DNA of 64,000 nucleotides. Source: CAYMPH01 sp964529415 (GTDB taxonomy: Bacteria > Spirochaetota > UBA4802 > UBA5550). Shown here one piece after another: positions 17,280-25,991 of this stretch. The stretch covers positions 124,001-188,000 of the forward strand of contig CAZGWD010000005.1 of NCBI GenBank assembly GCA_964529415.1, read 5' to 3'. The notes below the pieces were generated by a model, which was not told the DNA's origin, made no database searches, and saw only the letters and a program-made list of their open reading frames with translations. How positions within the stretch are numbered: the stretch's first letter is position 1; every line of letters begins with the position of its first letter. The position numbers and the translations under genes were made by a program.

Positions 17280-18533
17280 ATGGCCGGTTTTTCTATTTAT
17301 CCCCGAAAGCGTAAGAACGGAAAGCCTGTTTACTACGCTCAATTTAAAAAGTCTGATTCAAGCTACACAACTGCAAAGAGTACCGGATGTTCAACAAAAC
17401 GAGCTGCTGAAGCTTGGTGTGAGGACAATCTTTTAAAATTTGGCACTCCTCTATCAGGAAGAGAAATCACTTTTGAATATTATTCAAATGGATTTTTTGA
17501 TTGGTCGGGCAAATGGGCAACAGACAGACGAGTTGAAGGAAAACGATTAGGACAAAGACATTGCAGAGACCGCGCAGATATTATGAGATTGCATATTCTT
17601 CCAGTCTTTGGTTCTTTAAAATTATCCGAGATAGACAAAACCAATATAAAAGATTTCCGTAATTCTCTTTTCGAGAAAGGTTATTCAGGGTCTGTAATAA
17701 ATAAATGCCTCTATGCTATAAAAACAGTATTGGAATTTGCAGAAGATGAAGGTTTCATTCAAGCAGTACCAAAGATTATCCGGGCAGCAGACAATACAAA
17801 GCAAAAAGGCATTTTGACTATAAATGAAGCAAATAGTCTATTTTCATTTCAATGGATGTCAAAACCTTCTTATTCTCACCCATCTAAACCGCAATTCATG
17901 GGATTTGTCGGGAACCAATTAGCAGCATCAACAGGACTTCGTTTAGGTGAGCTGCAAGGGATTACAATACAGGATTTACATCTTGATGATGGTTATATAA
18001 CTATTAAACGGTCGTGGGACAATAGATTAAAAAAATTGAATACGACAACAAAAACAGGCAGGGAAAGAAATATTTTTATTCCTCAAATTGTCGTTGAATC
18101 AATCAGAATGTTATTAAACCTACACCCTGCCCCAAATAATCCTGAATCATTTCTTTTTTATGGGGAAAAAAAACCAGAAGAAAAACCTGCGGAACAGATA
18201 GTTTTTGTCCGTTCTCTTTTTACAGCGATGGAATGTATTGGCATTGATAAAACAGAACGCAAAAACCGCAACATTACATTTCACAGTTGGAGACATTGGT
18301 TTAACAGCTTATTGATAAATGCTAAAATACCATTACAGAAAATTCAGAGCATCACAGGACACATGACAATGGAAATGACACAGCATTATTATCATATTGA
18401 TGACATGCAGGATGTTAAAATTATTCAGGAAGGATTATTCTCTTTCAGTAATAAATTACCAACGGACTGGGGAGTAAACCCTTCCCAGAGTGCTCAGAAT
18501 GCCCATTTTAGCAGCTCTGAGAGGGTGCAATGA
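17280..18533 (+). CDS. int: Tyrosine recombinase / phage-type integrase
   Basis: Site-specific recombinase for insertion and excision at tRNA-Trp. The 417-aa protein has an N-terminal arm-binding region (residues 10-50), a SAM-like core-binding domain (about 65-165) and the catalytic domain with Arg221 (TGLRLGE), His335-x-x-Arg338 (HSWRH), His361 (ITGHM) and Tyr370 or Tyr371 (MTQHYYHID). All catalytic positions are intact. A GAAGGAG site precedes the ATG. It sits immediately inside attL, reading away from the tRNA, the standard place for such integrases. Confidence 0.96.
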   Translation: MAGFSIYPRKRKNGKPVYYAQFKKSDSSYTTAKSTGCSTKRAAEAWCEDNLLKFGTPLSGREITFEYYSNGFFDWSGKWATDRRVEGKRLGQRHCRDRADIMRLHILPVFGSLKLSEIDKTNIKDFRNSLFEKGYSGSVINKCLYAIKTVLEFAEDEGFIQAVPKIIRAADNTKQKGILTINEANSLFSFQWMSKPSYSHPSKPQFMGFVGNQLAASTGLRLGELQGITIQDLHLDDGYITIKRSWDNRLKKLNTTTKTGRERNIFIPQIVVESIRMLLNLHPAPNNPESFLFYGEKKPEEKPAEQIVFVRSLFTAMECIGIDKTERKNRNITFHSWRHWFNSLLINAKIPLQKIQSITGHMTMEMTQHYYHIDDMQDVKIIQEGLFSFSNKLPTDWGVNPSQSAQNAHFSSSERVQ

Positions 18534-18541
18534 ATACTTAC

Positions 18542-18570
18542 TTGACTTTGATAGAATGAATTAGAATAAT
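18542..18570 (+). promoter_or_regulatory. Candidate promoter for the 484-aa cargo gene
   Basis: TTGACT, 17 bases, AATAAT. It starts a few bases after the integrase stop and would produce a leader of about 120 bases that contains the stem-loop described next. Confidence 0.45.
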
Positions 18571-18596
18571 TAAAAAAGGTAGCAATATTGATTTAC

Positions 18597-18662
18597 ATCA
18601 CGGGATAGGAAACGGCTGATCCCCGCTTCTGACAAGAGCGATTCCTACGCTTTTCCCATGAT
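18597..18662 (+). ncRNA. Structured leader: nested stem-loop before the 484-aa gene
   Basis: Three nested helices can be drawn: outer ATCA-c-GGGA with TCCC-a-TGAT, middle TAGGAA with TTCCTA, and an apical CGCT(T)CT with AGAGCG around loop GACA. No U-run follows, so it is not a simple terminator. It ends about 20 bases before a GGAGG site and the ATG of the cargo gene. It may be a regulatory 5' UTR or a processed small RNA; I do not recognise a known class. Confidence 0.5.
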
Positions 18663-18695
18663 TTAAATGTGGAAGCAAGACTATGGAGGTTTTGC

Positions 18696-20150
18696 ATGAC
18701 AGAAGATAAATTATCTAAAATAATTCGAGATGTTGGCGGAAGTAATTATTTAGATATATATAATATTACTAAAGAAAAATGGTCTTTTTTCAAAAGTGTT
18801 TATGTAGATTTTGATACAATACGTAATAAAGTAAATAATGAAAAAATATCTGACCCCAAACTATTTCTTGATGAAATTTGGAAGCAAATTGAAGAAATAT
18901 CTCCACCTTTTTTTAATAGAATCGCAATAGAACTTCGTCTAATAATTGAAAAAATAATTATTCTTTCGGAAGCAATGCCACAAGATTTTATTTCAAAATG
19001 GATTGAACATCTTGATTCACTTGCTCAAGAATTATTGACTTTTAATTTAAAATTTGAACTTCTTTATAATACATTTTCAATTTTCACTCCTGCAATTATT
19101 TATATTAAAGAATATGAAATGCTATTCAATTTAGAATCAGGACGCTGGGGTGAGTTTCTACAACTTATTATAGGTTCAATAGCTACGAGCAATAAATATT
19201 TAGAATTTCAAAAACTCAAAGAAGGTTTTAATAAAATACTCCAAATAAAAAAAGTTGATGTAGATATTTTAGAAATAAAAAAATTTATTAGCACTTTAAA
19301 CCCTCAACAGCAACTAAGTCACATAGCAGGAATAAATAATAAAATTTTAGAAATTGATGAATGTCTTAAAGAATCAGGAAACAGTAATGAAATATTTGAA
19401 ATCAATAACCTTATGCCGAGTTGGTTTAATTTTCTTTTTATACAGTATTATACTCATGAATTTTTTATAATATTTCAAAACGAAGAAAATTTCTCTGAAG
19501 AAGAAAAAAAAATTAAAAAAGAAGCTGAGAAGAATAAACAAAAGATTGAGATAGCAATATCTGAAAAAAGCTACAACGAATGGTTTATGAAAGTCAGATA
19601 TATTTTTTCTGAATTTCAGGAATTTAAAATTTTATTTCGATCTCTTTATAAAACTTTTTTCCCAGAAGAAATGCTTAAAGATGCTGAAGAAACTGAAACA
19701 AAAAAGCATTCAATAGAAGATCAGTTAACATTTGACTACGATACAATTATTATAGATCTTAAATGGCAAATTGGAAAAGATGAATTTATTCGGCAAGTGG
19801 ATATACTAAAATATAATGCATATATTAAAATTATTGAGACAGATATTGTATTCATAAGAGAAAATCCAGAAAAAAATATAATTGATTTAATACGATATTG
19901 GTATGACGTTAATGCAATACAAATTAAATGGGCAAACAAAAAGACCAAAAAAAAAGCTATACCTTATTCAAGAATTATAAAATGCTTTAAATGTATTAAA
20001 AATAATAAAGTAGAAATTTTTGATAAAAACCAGCTTTCTGTAATAACCTCAAGAACTTCAGATGATGAAGGTGAAATTGATTCAAATGGAATTATTTTTA
20101 CCCCTGTAAATAAATTTAAAGAATTATTCGAAAAAAAAGAAAAAAATTAA
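18696..20150 (+). CDS. Unknown 484-aa protein, cargo of the element
   Basis: Start chosen at the ATG with a GGAGG site 7 bases upstream; a GTG nine codons earlier is also in frame but has no site. The protein is very rich in Ile, Lys, Glu, Phe and Asn, with helical periodicity almost throughout, a strongly charged coil around residues 265-290 (EEEKKIKKEAEKNK), and no signal peptide. Aromatic-rich segments (WFNFLFIQYYTHEFFIIF) could be buried core or membrane-associated. No catalytic motif is recognised. Base composition is lower in GC than the chromosome around it. Its place between integrase and excisionase is where accessory functions such as anti-phage defence are often carried; that is inference. 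Confidence 0.7.
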   Translation: MTEDKLSKIIRDVGGSNYLDIYNITKEKWSFFKSVYVDFDTIRNKVNNEKISDPKLFLDEIWKQIEEISPPFFNRIAIELRLIIEKIIILSEAMPQDFISKWIEHLDSLAQELLTFNLKFELLYNTFSIFTPAIIYIKEYEMLFNLESGRWGEFLQLIIGSIATSNKYLEFQKLKEGFNKILQIKKVDVDILEIKKFISTLNPQQQLSHIAGINNKILEIDECLKESGNSNEIFEINNLMPSWFNFLFIQYYTHEFFIIFQNEENFSEEEKKIKKEAEKNKQKIEIAISEKSYNEWFMKVRYIFSEFQEFKILFRSLYKTFFPEEMLKDAEETETKKHSIEDQLTFDYDTIIIDLKWQIGKDEFIRQVDILKYNAYIKIIETDIVFIRENPEKNIIDLIRYWYDVNAIQIKWANKKTKKKAIPYSRIIKCFKCIKNNKVEIFDKNQLSVITSRTSDDEGEIDSNGIIFTPVNKFKELFEKKEKN

Positions 20151-20270
20151 ATTTTTTATGAAAAATATATCATAGCACTAACAAACCACTAACACCACTT
20201 TTTTACAAATTACATCAGAAATGCTTAAATTCACCTTATGAAAATTTAAATAATATGAGGAGAATTTAAC

Positions 20271-20477
20271 ATGAACGAATCAAAATTACTTACTTACGAA
20301 GATTTATCAAAAATGTTACATCGGAGTGTCATAACATTGAGAAATGACGTTATGAAGAATCGTATCAGCTACGTCAAGCTTGGTGAAGGAAAATCTGCAC
20401 AGGTACGATTTCGTAGAACAGACGTTGATGAATGGTTGGCAGCAAAAGTTATTCCAGCTAAAGGAAGGGCAAAATGA
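20271..20477 (+). CDS. Excisionase / AlpA-like DNA-binding protein
   Basis: A 68-aa winged-helix MerR-type protein of the HTH_17 class: LLTYEDLSKMLHRSVITLRNDVMKN is the helix-turn-helix, followed by YVKLGEG and VRFRRTDVDEWLAA, the usual wing and the R-x-x-D-V-x-x-W-L ending. An AGGAGAAT site precedes the ATG. Such proteins direct excision or activate the integrase of tRNA-integrated elements. It overlaps the next small gene by ATGA. Confidence 0.82.
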   Translation: MNESKLLTYEDLSKMLHRSVITLRNDVMKNRISYVKLGEGKSAQVRFRRTDVDEWLAAKVIPAKGRAK

Positions 20478-20632
20478 CAGAACTTAATGAATCAATCCGC
20501 TGGTTAGAGCGAGAAGTATTATCTTTAAACTATGGAATAATTGCTCTTTCAATCATCGTACATGCTGGCAAGGTAAAGAGGCTTGAAAAAACCATTACAC
20601 AGAAAGAACAAATAGAAGAGGAAAAAAAATGA
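20474..20632 (+). CDS. Small 52-aa protein between excisionase and primase
   Basis: The ATG overlaps the excisionase stop (ATGA) and its own stop overlaps the primase start (ATGA), so the three genes are translationally coupled. The N-terminal half is an amphipathic helix with a hydrophobic stretch (YGIIALSIIVHAG), the rest a basic then acidic coil (KVKRLEKTITQKEQIEEEKK). It has no recognisable family. Coupling on both sides supports it as a real gene. Confidence 0.65.
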   Translation: MTELNESIRWLEREVLSLNYGIIALSIIVHAGKVKRLEKTITQKEQIEEEKK

Positions 20633-23094
20633 ACATGATAAATGAAAAAAGCCGGGGCGCTGAAAACACCGACGGCTCAAATAATAACACTAATCAATTA
20701 AAATATAATTCAGCAAACAGTCAAAGTCAAGACATTTTTATTAAAGCAAGACAATCTATAAATCCGCAAATTATTGAATCATTGTTTCCAGGTGGCAGAT
20801 GGAAGGGAAAAGAATATTCAATACGCAGTCCCCTTCGGAATGATGAGAATGTTGGTTCATTCTCTATCAATAATGAAGGATTATTCTTCGATTTTGCAAG
20901 TAATGATTGCGGTGATTTTATCGACCTGGTTACTAAAAGTCGAAATGTTGATAAAGTCGAAGCAGCACGTATTATTATCACAGCTTCGAGTGGATTTATT
21001 GAAACAACCCATTCTATATGCAAGGTAAAGGCTTCGAGTTCATCTCAAATTATAGAGACTATTCCTTCTATACCTGAAGATATAATTGTTTCGTTTAGGC
21101 CAAACGGATCTTCCGGGGTTTGGGTATATCGAAATCAAGATGGAAAAGCTTGGTCTATTGTTATTCGTTATGATGAATCAACCAGTGAAAAGAAAGTCAT
21201 CCCATATCATTTTGATGGGAAAGAATTGAAGACTGGAAATCCTCTTAAAGAAAATCGCCCACTCTTTAATATGGATAAACTTACAGGTAATGACCTCCCT
21301 GTTCTTATTGTTGAAGGAGAAAAATGCGCATCGATTGTGGTGGATGGATATATATCAACAACTTGGATCGGTGGATGTCTTGCTGTTGATAAATCTGACT
21401 TTGCAATACTTAAAGATAGGCGCGTGATTATCTGGCCGGATGCAGATGATCCAGGGACTCTTGCTGCAAAAAAAATTAAAACCAATGTTCCTCATGCTGA
21501 AATTTTACAAGTCGAAGGACGCCCAAAGGGCTGGGATATTGCAGATGCAGTGGCCGAAGAGATCAACCCAATGAATTTCATTGAACAATGCCCACGGGCA
21601 ACCGAAACAGAGAGGCCTATCAATACCGATAAAAATGACGAGGGTGAAAAGAAAGGAAAACCCCGAAAAAGCAATCTTGCGATGGAGCTTTTAAAACAAT
21701 TTCCTATGTGCCGGTCTAAAGATAAAAGATATATGATCCGAGATAATCAAGCAATTTTGATTGGTTCGCGTTCATATAAAGACTTTCTTTCTGGAGAATA
21801 TTTTAAAGTAACGGGCGATGCTTTAGCAGCTGCTCAAATTGATGAAGTTGTAAATATTCACAGAGCACAAGCAGGAGAAAGCGATGAAAGACAAATTTAT
21901 ATCCGAACGGCCGCCCCAACTGGAATCTCAACTTATATCGATCTTAATGATGGGAAAAATACAATCATAGAAATAAACTCTAACGGGTGGAGCGTGTCTG
22001 AAAATCCTCCTGTTCTATTCTTCCGTCCCCCAAATATGGAAACTTTAGTTATGCCAGATAGGAACGGTTCTATCAATTATCTAAAAGAAGTCTTTAATCT
22101 TGAGAGAGATGAAGATTTTCCAGTCATAGTCTCGGCTCTGTGTTATATATTACGCGGTAGACCTCAAAATGTGGGATCTTATCCAATTATTGTTGGAACA
22201 GGTATAGAAGGAAGCGCAAAAACAACATTTATGAAAATCATTAAAAAGCTGGTTGATCCGGGAACACCGCAAACACGCACCCCTTCAAATGAAACAAGAG
22301 ACTTATTTATTGCAGCAAGTAACGGGCTTATTCTTTCCCTTGATAATATCTCTTTTATAAATCGAGAAATGTCGGATGCCATTTGCTCGCTTGCTACAGG
22401 TGGTGGCTTTGCAAGGAAAAAAAATTATTCAGATGATGAAGAACAAATATTTGATCTTTGCAGGCCTATTCTTTTAAACGGAATCTCTTTTGAAAGAGCG
22501 CCCGATCTACTATCACGTTGTATCATTATTGAATTACGACCTATTCCTCAAGAGGAACGAAAAACGGAAGCGGAAATATGGTCACGTTTAGAAAAGCATC
22601 GCTCTTCAATCTTTGGCGGGCTTCTAAATATACTTTCAAATGCGATACGAGAGGAATTGAAAATGGGTAATGAACAATTTAATCTTCCAAGACTTGCGGA
22701 CTTTAGCCGTTTCTCTATTGCTCTTGAAAGAGGTAACGGCTGGGAAGAAGGGCATATTGCTTTAATACTAAAGGAGTCTATTGATGCAGCTCTTGAAGAT
22801 AAAGCGGAGGGAAATCCACTTATTCCAATTATTCTTGAATATGTAAAAGAGAAAGAATTCTGTTCATTATCTGCTACTGAATTATTAAAAATTGTAAACG
22901 AAATAGCTTCCGATTCTGACAAAAGACTTTCTATATGGCCAAAAACTCCAGCTAAACTTGGTATTCTTTTAAAAAGAGACCATAATGTTTATAGTAGCCT
23001 GGGAATAAAAATCAAACAGATTAAAGATAAAGAGGGAAGACGTTGGGAGTTAACAAATAAAAAGAAAAAAGAAATAGTAAAAATTGAAGATTAA
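20629..23094 (+). CDS. Primase-helicase (replication protein of the element)
   Basis: An 821-aa multidomain protein. Residues about 48-115 resemble the primase zinc-binding/CHC2-like region (YSIRSPLRNDENVGSFSINNEG, FDFASNDCGDFIDL), although the classical Cys-His-Cys set is not obvious. A TOPRIM domain follows with LIVEGEK near 225 and VIIWPDADDPGT for the DxD part. After a linker, a P-loop ATPase has IVGTGIEGSAKTTFMK near 520, LILSLDNISFI as Walker B, and LLSRCIIIELRPI as the sensor/arginine region, like D5-type or DUF927-like helicases. It should prime and unwind DNA for autonomous replication of the excised element. The iteron-like arrays directly downstream are its likely origin. Confidence 0.85.
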   Translation: MNMINEKSRGAENTDGSNNNTNQLKYNSANSQSQDIFIKARQSINPQIIESLFPGGRWKGKEYSIRSPLRNDENVGSFSINNEGLFFDFASNDCGDFIDLVTKSRNVDKVEAARIIITASSGFIETTHSICKVKASSSSQIIETIPSIPEDIIVSFRPNGSSGVWVYRNQDGKAWSIVIRYDESTSEKKVIPYHFDGKELKTGNPLKENRPLFNMDKLTGNDLPVLIVEGEKCASIVVDGYISTTWIGGCLAVDKSDFAILKDRRVIIWPDADDPGTLAAKKIKTNVPHAEILQVEGRPKGWDIADAVAEEINPMNFIEQCPRATETERPINTDKNDEGEKKGKPRKSNLAMELLKQFPMCRSKDKRYMIRDNQAILIGSRSYKDFLSGEYFKVTGDALAAAQIDEVVNIHRAQAGESDERQIYIRTAAPTGISTYIDLNDGKNTIIEINSNGWSVSENPPVLFFRPPNMETLVMPDRNGSINYLKEVFNLERDEDFPVIVSALCYILRGRPQNVGSYPIIVGTGIEGSAKTTFMKIIKKLVDPGTPQTRTPSNETRDLFIAASNGLILSLDNISFINREMSDAICSLATGGGFARKKNYSDDEEQIFDLCRPILLNGISFERAPDLLSRCIIIELRPIPQEERKTEAEIWSRLEKHRSSIFGGLLNILSNAIREELKMGNEQFNLPRLADFSRFSIALERGNGWEEGHIALILKESIDAALEDKAEGNPLIPIILEYVKEKEFCSLSATELLKIVNEIASDSDKRLSIWPKTPAKLGILLKRDHNVYSSLGIKIKQIKDKEGRRWELTNKKKKEIVKIED

Positions 23095-23132
23095 AATTCA
23101 GAAAAAAAATTCATTTTAGAATTGTTTGAAAA

Positions 23133-23301
23133 GATGACATAGAATGACAGTAAGTGACGGGTTTTAACCTATTCCAGACTTTTATAATGCATTATTATTT
23201 TTAAAAATTTTGAAGAACAAATTACAAAAGAATGGTATTTCAATTATAAATTGTTCAGATTGAGTCTAAACCCGTCATCATCCGTCATCATCCGTCATCA
23301 C
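23133..23301. repeat. Iteron-like arrays, candidate replication origin of the element
   Basis: Right array: CCGTCATCAT twice, then CCGTCATCAC, at exact 10-bp spacing (23272-23301). Left array: GATGACATAG, AATGACAGTA, AGTGACGGGT (23133-23162), degenerate and inverted, also at 10-bp spacing. TGACGGGTTT and AAACCCGTCA form a perfect 10-bp inverted pair at the inner edges. About 105 bp of A/T-rich DNA lies between the arrays. A 10-bp period places every repeat on the same face of the helix, as expected for cooperative protein binding. Confidence 0.6.
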
Positions 23302-23383
23302 TAAAGAAAAAACATTTATAGAATTATCATAAAACATTTTTTTTAAAACTAAGAAAAAAGTTCCAGAATAATGCTGATCTGCG

Positions 23384-23453
23384 AGTGAGATACGCAAGAA
23401 ATTTGCCAGGTGCTCGCCTGCCGCCACCCCCCGGGGGTGTCGTCAGTCTCACT
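23384..23453. repeat. G/C-rich palindrome inside a longer inverted repeat
   Basis: AGTGAGA and TCTCACT (flanked by GATC on both outer sides) enclose a G/C-rich stretch with the near-perfect palindrome CACCCCCCGGGGGTG at 23425-23439. This is the most G/C-rich spot in the element. It could form a cruciform or a structured RNA, for example a single-strand origin or nick site beside the iteron arrays. Confidence 0.5.
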
Positions 23454-23645
23454 GATCTACACGCAAGTAATCCACACCTTCCCTATAATGCTTTGGGACT
23501 GATCTTTCCGCCATTACTTCCTAATTGCTGTATAATCATCATGAATATCTGGAGGATGGCTTAAATATTAAGAGGAGCTTAATTCTACAAGAGTATATAT
23601 AACAATACGTTAATTAACGCTATATTTAAAGATTGTGGAGTTTAA

Positions 23646-23864
23646 AGGTTTTGTAATCTATTTACACTACAGTTTAAACAAGTACTGAATGCGCCGACAA
23701 GAGTAATTACTGAGGATATATTAGGATTTAAGCCTTTGAAGATTACCGCGTTCGATAAAACTACTGACTACAAACATACTTTTTATATAAAATCGACATT
23801 TTTTAAGACCACAAAAGATATATACAATATATATAACTCTTTGAATAATCCTCTGAACGATTAA
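23646..23864 (+). pseudogene. Open frame without start codon, possible gene remnant
   Basis: Seventy-two sense codons between two stops with a protein-like composition (LNAPTRVITEDILGFKPLKI, then FYIKSTFFKTTKDIYNIYNS). There is no ATG, GTG or TTG with a ribosome binding site at its left end, and the short frame just upstream ends where this one begins. It may be the 3' part of a decayed gene. It could also be chance in A/T-rich DNA. Confidence 0.3.
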
Positions 23865-24005
23865 ATTTATAGATTTCTATTTAATCATTATTTTTAATAA
23901 CCCATTATATAAAAATTTATATTCTGATAAAAACCAAAATAATCATTTGACTTTTAAAATAAAAAGTATATTTTAAAATCTGGAGAAGCAAACCGGAGAA
24001 AGCAG

Positions 24006-24230
24006 ATGGAACGTTATGATAATTTATCTCTTATAGCAAATTTTATTATCGTAGGGATTCCCTGGTATTATGTATTTACATTAAGATGGTTGTATGCAAG
24101 TGCGAGGACAAACATGATAGTTATTTTTACTACTATCTGGTTTTATTACCTGGGAATAGCACCGCAGTTTCCAAATGACAACTTTGGTTTAATAGATCTT
24201 TTAAAATTAACATGGGAAAGAATGTTTTGA
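24006..24230 (+). CDS. Small two-helix membrane protein
   Basis: 74 aa with a CCGGAG site before the ATG. Two hydrophobic segments (LIANFIIVGIPWYYVFTL and MIVIFTTIWFYYLGIA) are joined by a short basic loop (RWLYASARTN). Aromatic residues are unusually frequent. No family is recognised. It is the last forward gene of the element before the reverse-strand cargo cluster. Confidence 0.55.
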   Translation: MERYDNLSLIANFIIVGIPWYYVFTLRWLYASARTNMIVIFTTIWFYYLGIAPQFPNDNFGLIDLLKLTWERMF

Positions 24231-24260
24231 AAAAGGAGGCAGAAAATCAGGCTTTTTAAT

Positions 24261-24656
24261 TTATAAACTTCCTGCTGCTTTTTGCAAACCTGATTTTTTA
24301 TTTTTTCCTGAATTCCTTATTTTTTTTTCATTTGCAACAGCTACTTCACAAATTTTTTCACTACTGAAATAATTAAAATACCCTTTTTCACCTTTTGCAT
24401 AACAAACAAGAGTCAAATGTGTATTATCTACATTTAAAGTTCTTTTGCAACCACCGCCAACTTGATAATAAACGTCTTCAATTTCACCAGGATATACTGA
24501 TCTATCAATTGTTGTATCTATACAAGAATAATGTTTCAAATTAGCAAACCACCACCCTTCAGACTGTATCCGATTTTCTTTTGCTATGCTTCCGATAAAA
24601 CAACCTGAAAAAATAAGAACTGATAAAACAAGGATAATATAAATAATTTTTTTCAT
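24261..24656 (-). CDS. Lipoprotein of unknown function (element cargo)
   Basis: 131 aa with an AAGGAG site. The leader KKIIYIILVLSVLIFSGC ends in a canonical lipobox, so the mature protein is lipid-anchored at Cys19. The mature part has four further cysteines (YSC, GGGC, LVC, KIC) that could form two disulfides, and a basic C-terminal tail. The family is unknown. It belongs to a reverse-strand cluster of envelope-type genes inside the element. Confidence 0.65.
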   Translation of the reverse strand: MKKIIYIILVLSVLIFSGCFIGSIAKENRIQSEGWWFANLKHYSCIDTTIDRSVYPGEIEDVYYQVGGGCKRTLNVDNTHLTLVCYAKGEKGYFNYFSSEKICEVAVANEKKIRNSGKNKKSGLQKAAGSL

Positions 24657-24735
24657 GGTTTCTTCTCCTTGTAAACAATTGAATTTTTAACAGTCAAGAC
24701 ACTTATTTAGAATGTGCCAAACAATTTTTTAACTT

Positions 24736-25530
24736 TCATTCAACTGGCCTGCCATCTCTATATAAACCCTTATAAAGAATTTTTCCATTGGGATCATATA
24801 AAGTTCCTTGCCCATCTTCTTTACCATTTTTATATTCACCTACGTATTTGCCGCCCTTTGGAAATATCTTTGTACCCTGTCCTTCGAATTCACCATTTTT
24901 AAATTGCCCTATATATACAACTCCATTTGCATAAGTCAGAGTACCTTGTCCTTCAAAGTTACCATTTTTCAACTGTCCTACATATTTAAGTCCATTAGGA
25001 TAAGTAAGATTACCTTGTCCTTCAAACTTACTATTTTTAAATTGCCCAACATATTTTACACCATCAGGAAAAGTCAGAGTACCTTGCCCTTCATGACTAT
25101 TATCTTTCCATTCCCCAGCATAAATAAGGCCTTCAGGATAATTCATAATTCCATACCCATTATATTTATTATCTTTCCATTGTCCATTATACTTAAGGCC
25201 GCTATAATAAGTCATAATTCCATACCCATTTTTGCAATTACCTTGTTCACATTTAGGAGAATATGTTTTTAAATACTGCTCCAATGATACTGAAGGAGTA
25301 TACGATTGTCCAAAAGTTGAAGATATTCGTTTCATCTCAGCTTGGTATCTTTCATAAGCATCAATAATGTCAGCCTCTGATTGTGAACTTTTTAATTTAT
25401 TCTTAAAATCATCTTGAGCCTTTTCTTCCATACCACCCATGGTATTTAAATCATAATTCCTCGCTTCTGAATTTACCAAACTCGATAAAACGATTATCAG
25501 TGCAAATAATATCAGATATATATTTTTCAT
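24736..25530 (-). CDS. Exported MORN-repeat protein
   Basis: 264 aa with a signal peptide (KNIYLILFALIIVLSSLVNSEA). After a helical region of about 65 residues comes a conserved block (SVSLEQYLKTYSPKCEQGNCKNGYG) with two cysteines, then seven or so MORN units of about 23 residues with the YxGxxKxGxxxGxGxxxxxxG pattern (for example YVGQFKNSKFEGQGNLTYPNG). It ends in GLYRDGRPVE. MORN arrays form extended beta sheets that bind membranes or other proteins. A shorter paralogue that has become a pseudogene lies 460 bp upstream in the same orientation. Confidence 0.85.
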   Translation of the reverse strand: MKNIYLILFALIIVLSSLVNSEARNYDLNTMGGMEEKAQDDFKNKLKSSQSEADIIDAYERYQAEMKRISSTFGQSYTPSVSLEQYLKTYSPKCEQGNCKNGYGIMTYYSGLKYNGQWKDNKYNGYGIMNYPEGLIYAGEWKDNSHEGQGTLTFPDGVKYVGQFKNSKFEGQGNLTYPNGLKYVGQLKNGNFEGQGTLTYANGVVYIGQFKNGEFEGQGTKIFPKGGKYVGEYKNGKEDGQGTLYDPNGKILYKGLYRDGRPVE

Positions 25531-25760
25531 TTTGCAATCCCCTATTTTATTGTATGATCTTTATTTATTTAGAGAACATTAAGGACTACTCTCCTGAAAA
25601 GAGAAAAGAAATAAATTCAGGAATGAATAAAAAAAACAAAAGAGACTTAAAAGCTTTGTGTTTACTTTTTGTCAATTTTTTCCCATAATAACAGAAATCA
25701 AATTGAAGCCTTTAAAGACTGAGTATTCCACCTGGAAGCTATAACAATCAAGCCGGAATT

Positions 25761-25955
25761 TTAATCCGGTTTTGATTTTTTAGAATTAAATATTGCTAAA
25801 GATATTAACATTCCAGCAATGCAAAGCCCAGAGCCAATGTTTTCCAATGAAACATCAACACCTCCTCTATGTCCTGATATTTTTGCCTCTAAAGCAAAAG
25901 CAGATACTATTCCAGTTAAAATTATTAAAACATTTACAAAAATATTCTTTTTCAT
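25761..25955 (-). CDS. Small membrane protein
   Basis: 64 aa; the ATG chosen has the same GGGGATTG-A-rich leader as the MORN gene, and an in-frame TTG two codons earlier is less likely. It has an N-terminal signal-like segment (NIFVNVLIILTGIVSAFA), a polar loop, and one further membrane helix (SGLCIAGMLISLAIF) with a short basic tail. No family is recognised. The shared leader sequence suggests that this gene and its MORN neighbours were amplified or are controlled together. Confidence 0.5.
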   Translation of the reverse strand: MKKNIFVNVLIILTGIVSAFALEAKISGHRGGVDVSLENIGSGLCIAGMLISLAIFNSKKSKPD

Positions 25956-25991
25956 TTTCAATCCCCTGATTTAATAAATTTCTAATTTTAT

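Larger units (their letters stand above)
23095..24005. other. Large non-coding region of the element
   Basis: About 900 bp with no complete gene. It contains two clustered 10-bp repeat arrays in opposite orientation, a G/C-rich palindrome nested in a longer inverted repeat, and an open frame without a start codon. The remainder is A/T-rich. The layout is that of a replication origin region next to its initiator/primase. Confidence 0.6.

Noticed and set aside
18597..18662. Stem-loop considered as a retron-type RNA
   Set aside because: No reverse transcriptase is encoded near it; the neighbouring protein has no RT motifs.
23272..23301. Short direct repeats considered as a CRISPR array
   Set aside because: The units are 10 bp and immediately adjacent without spacers, and there are no cas genes.
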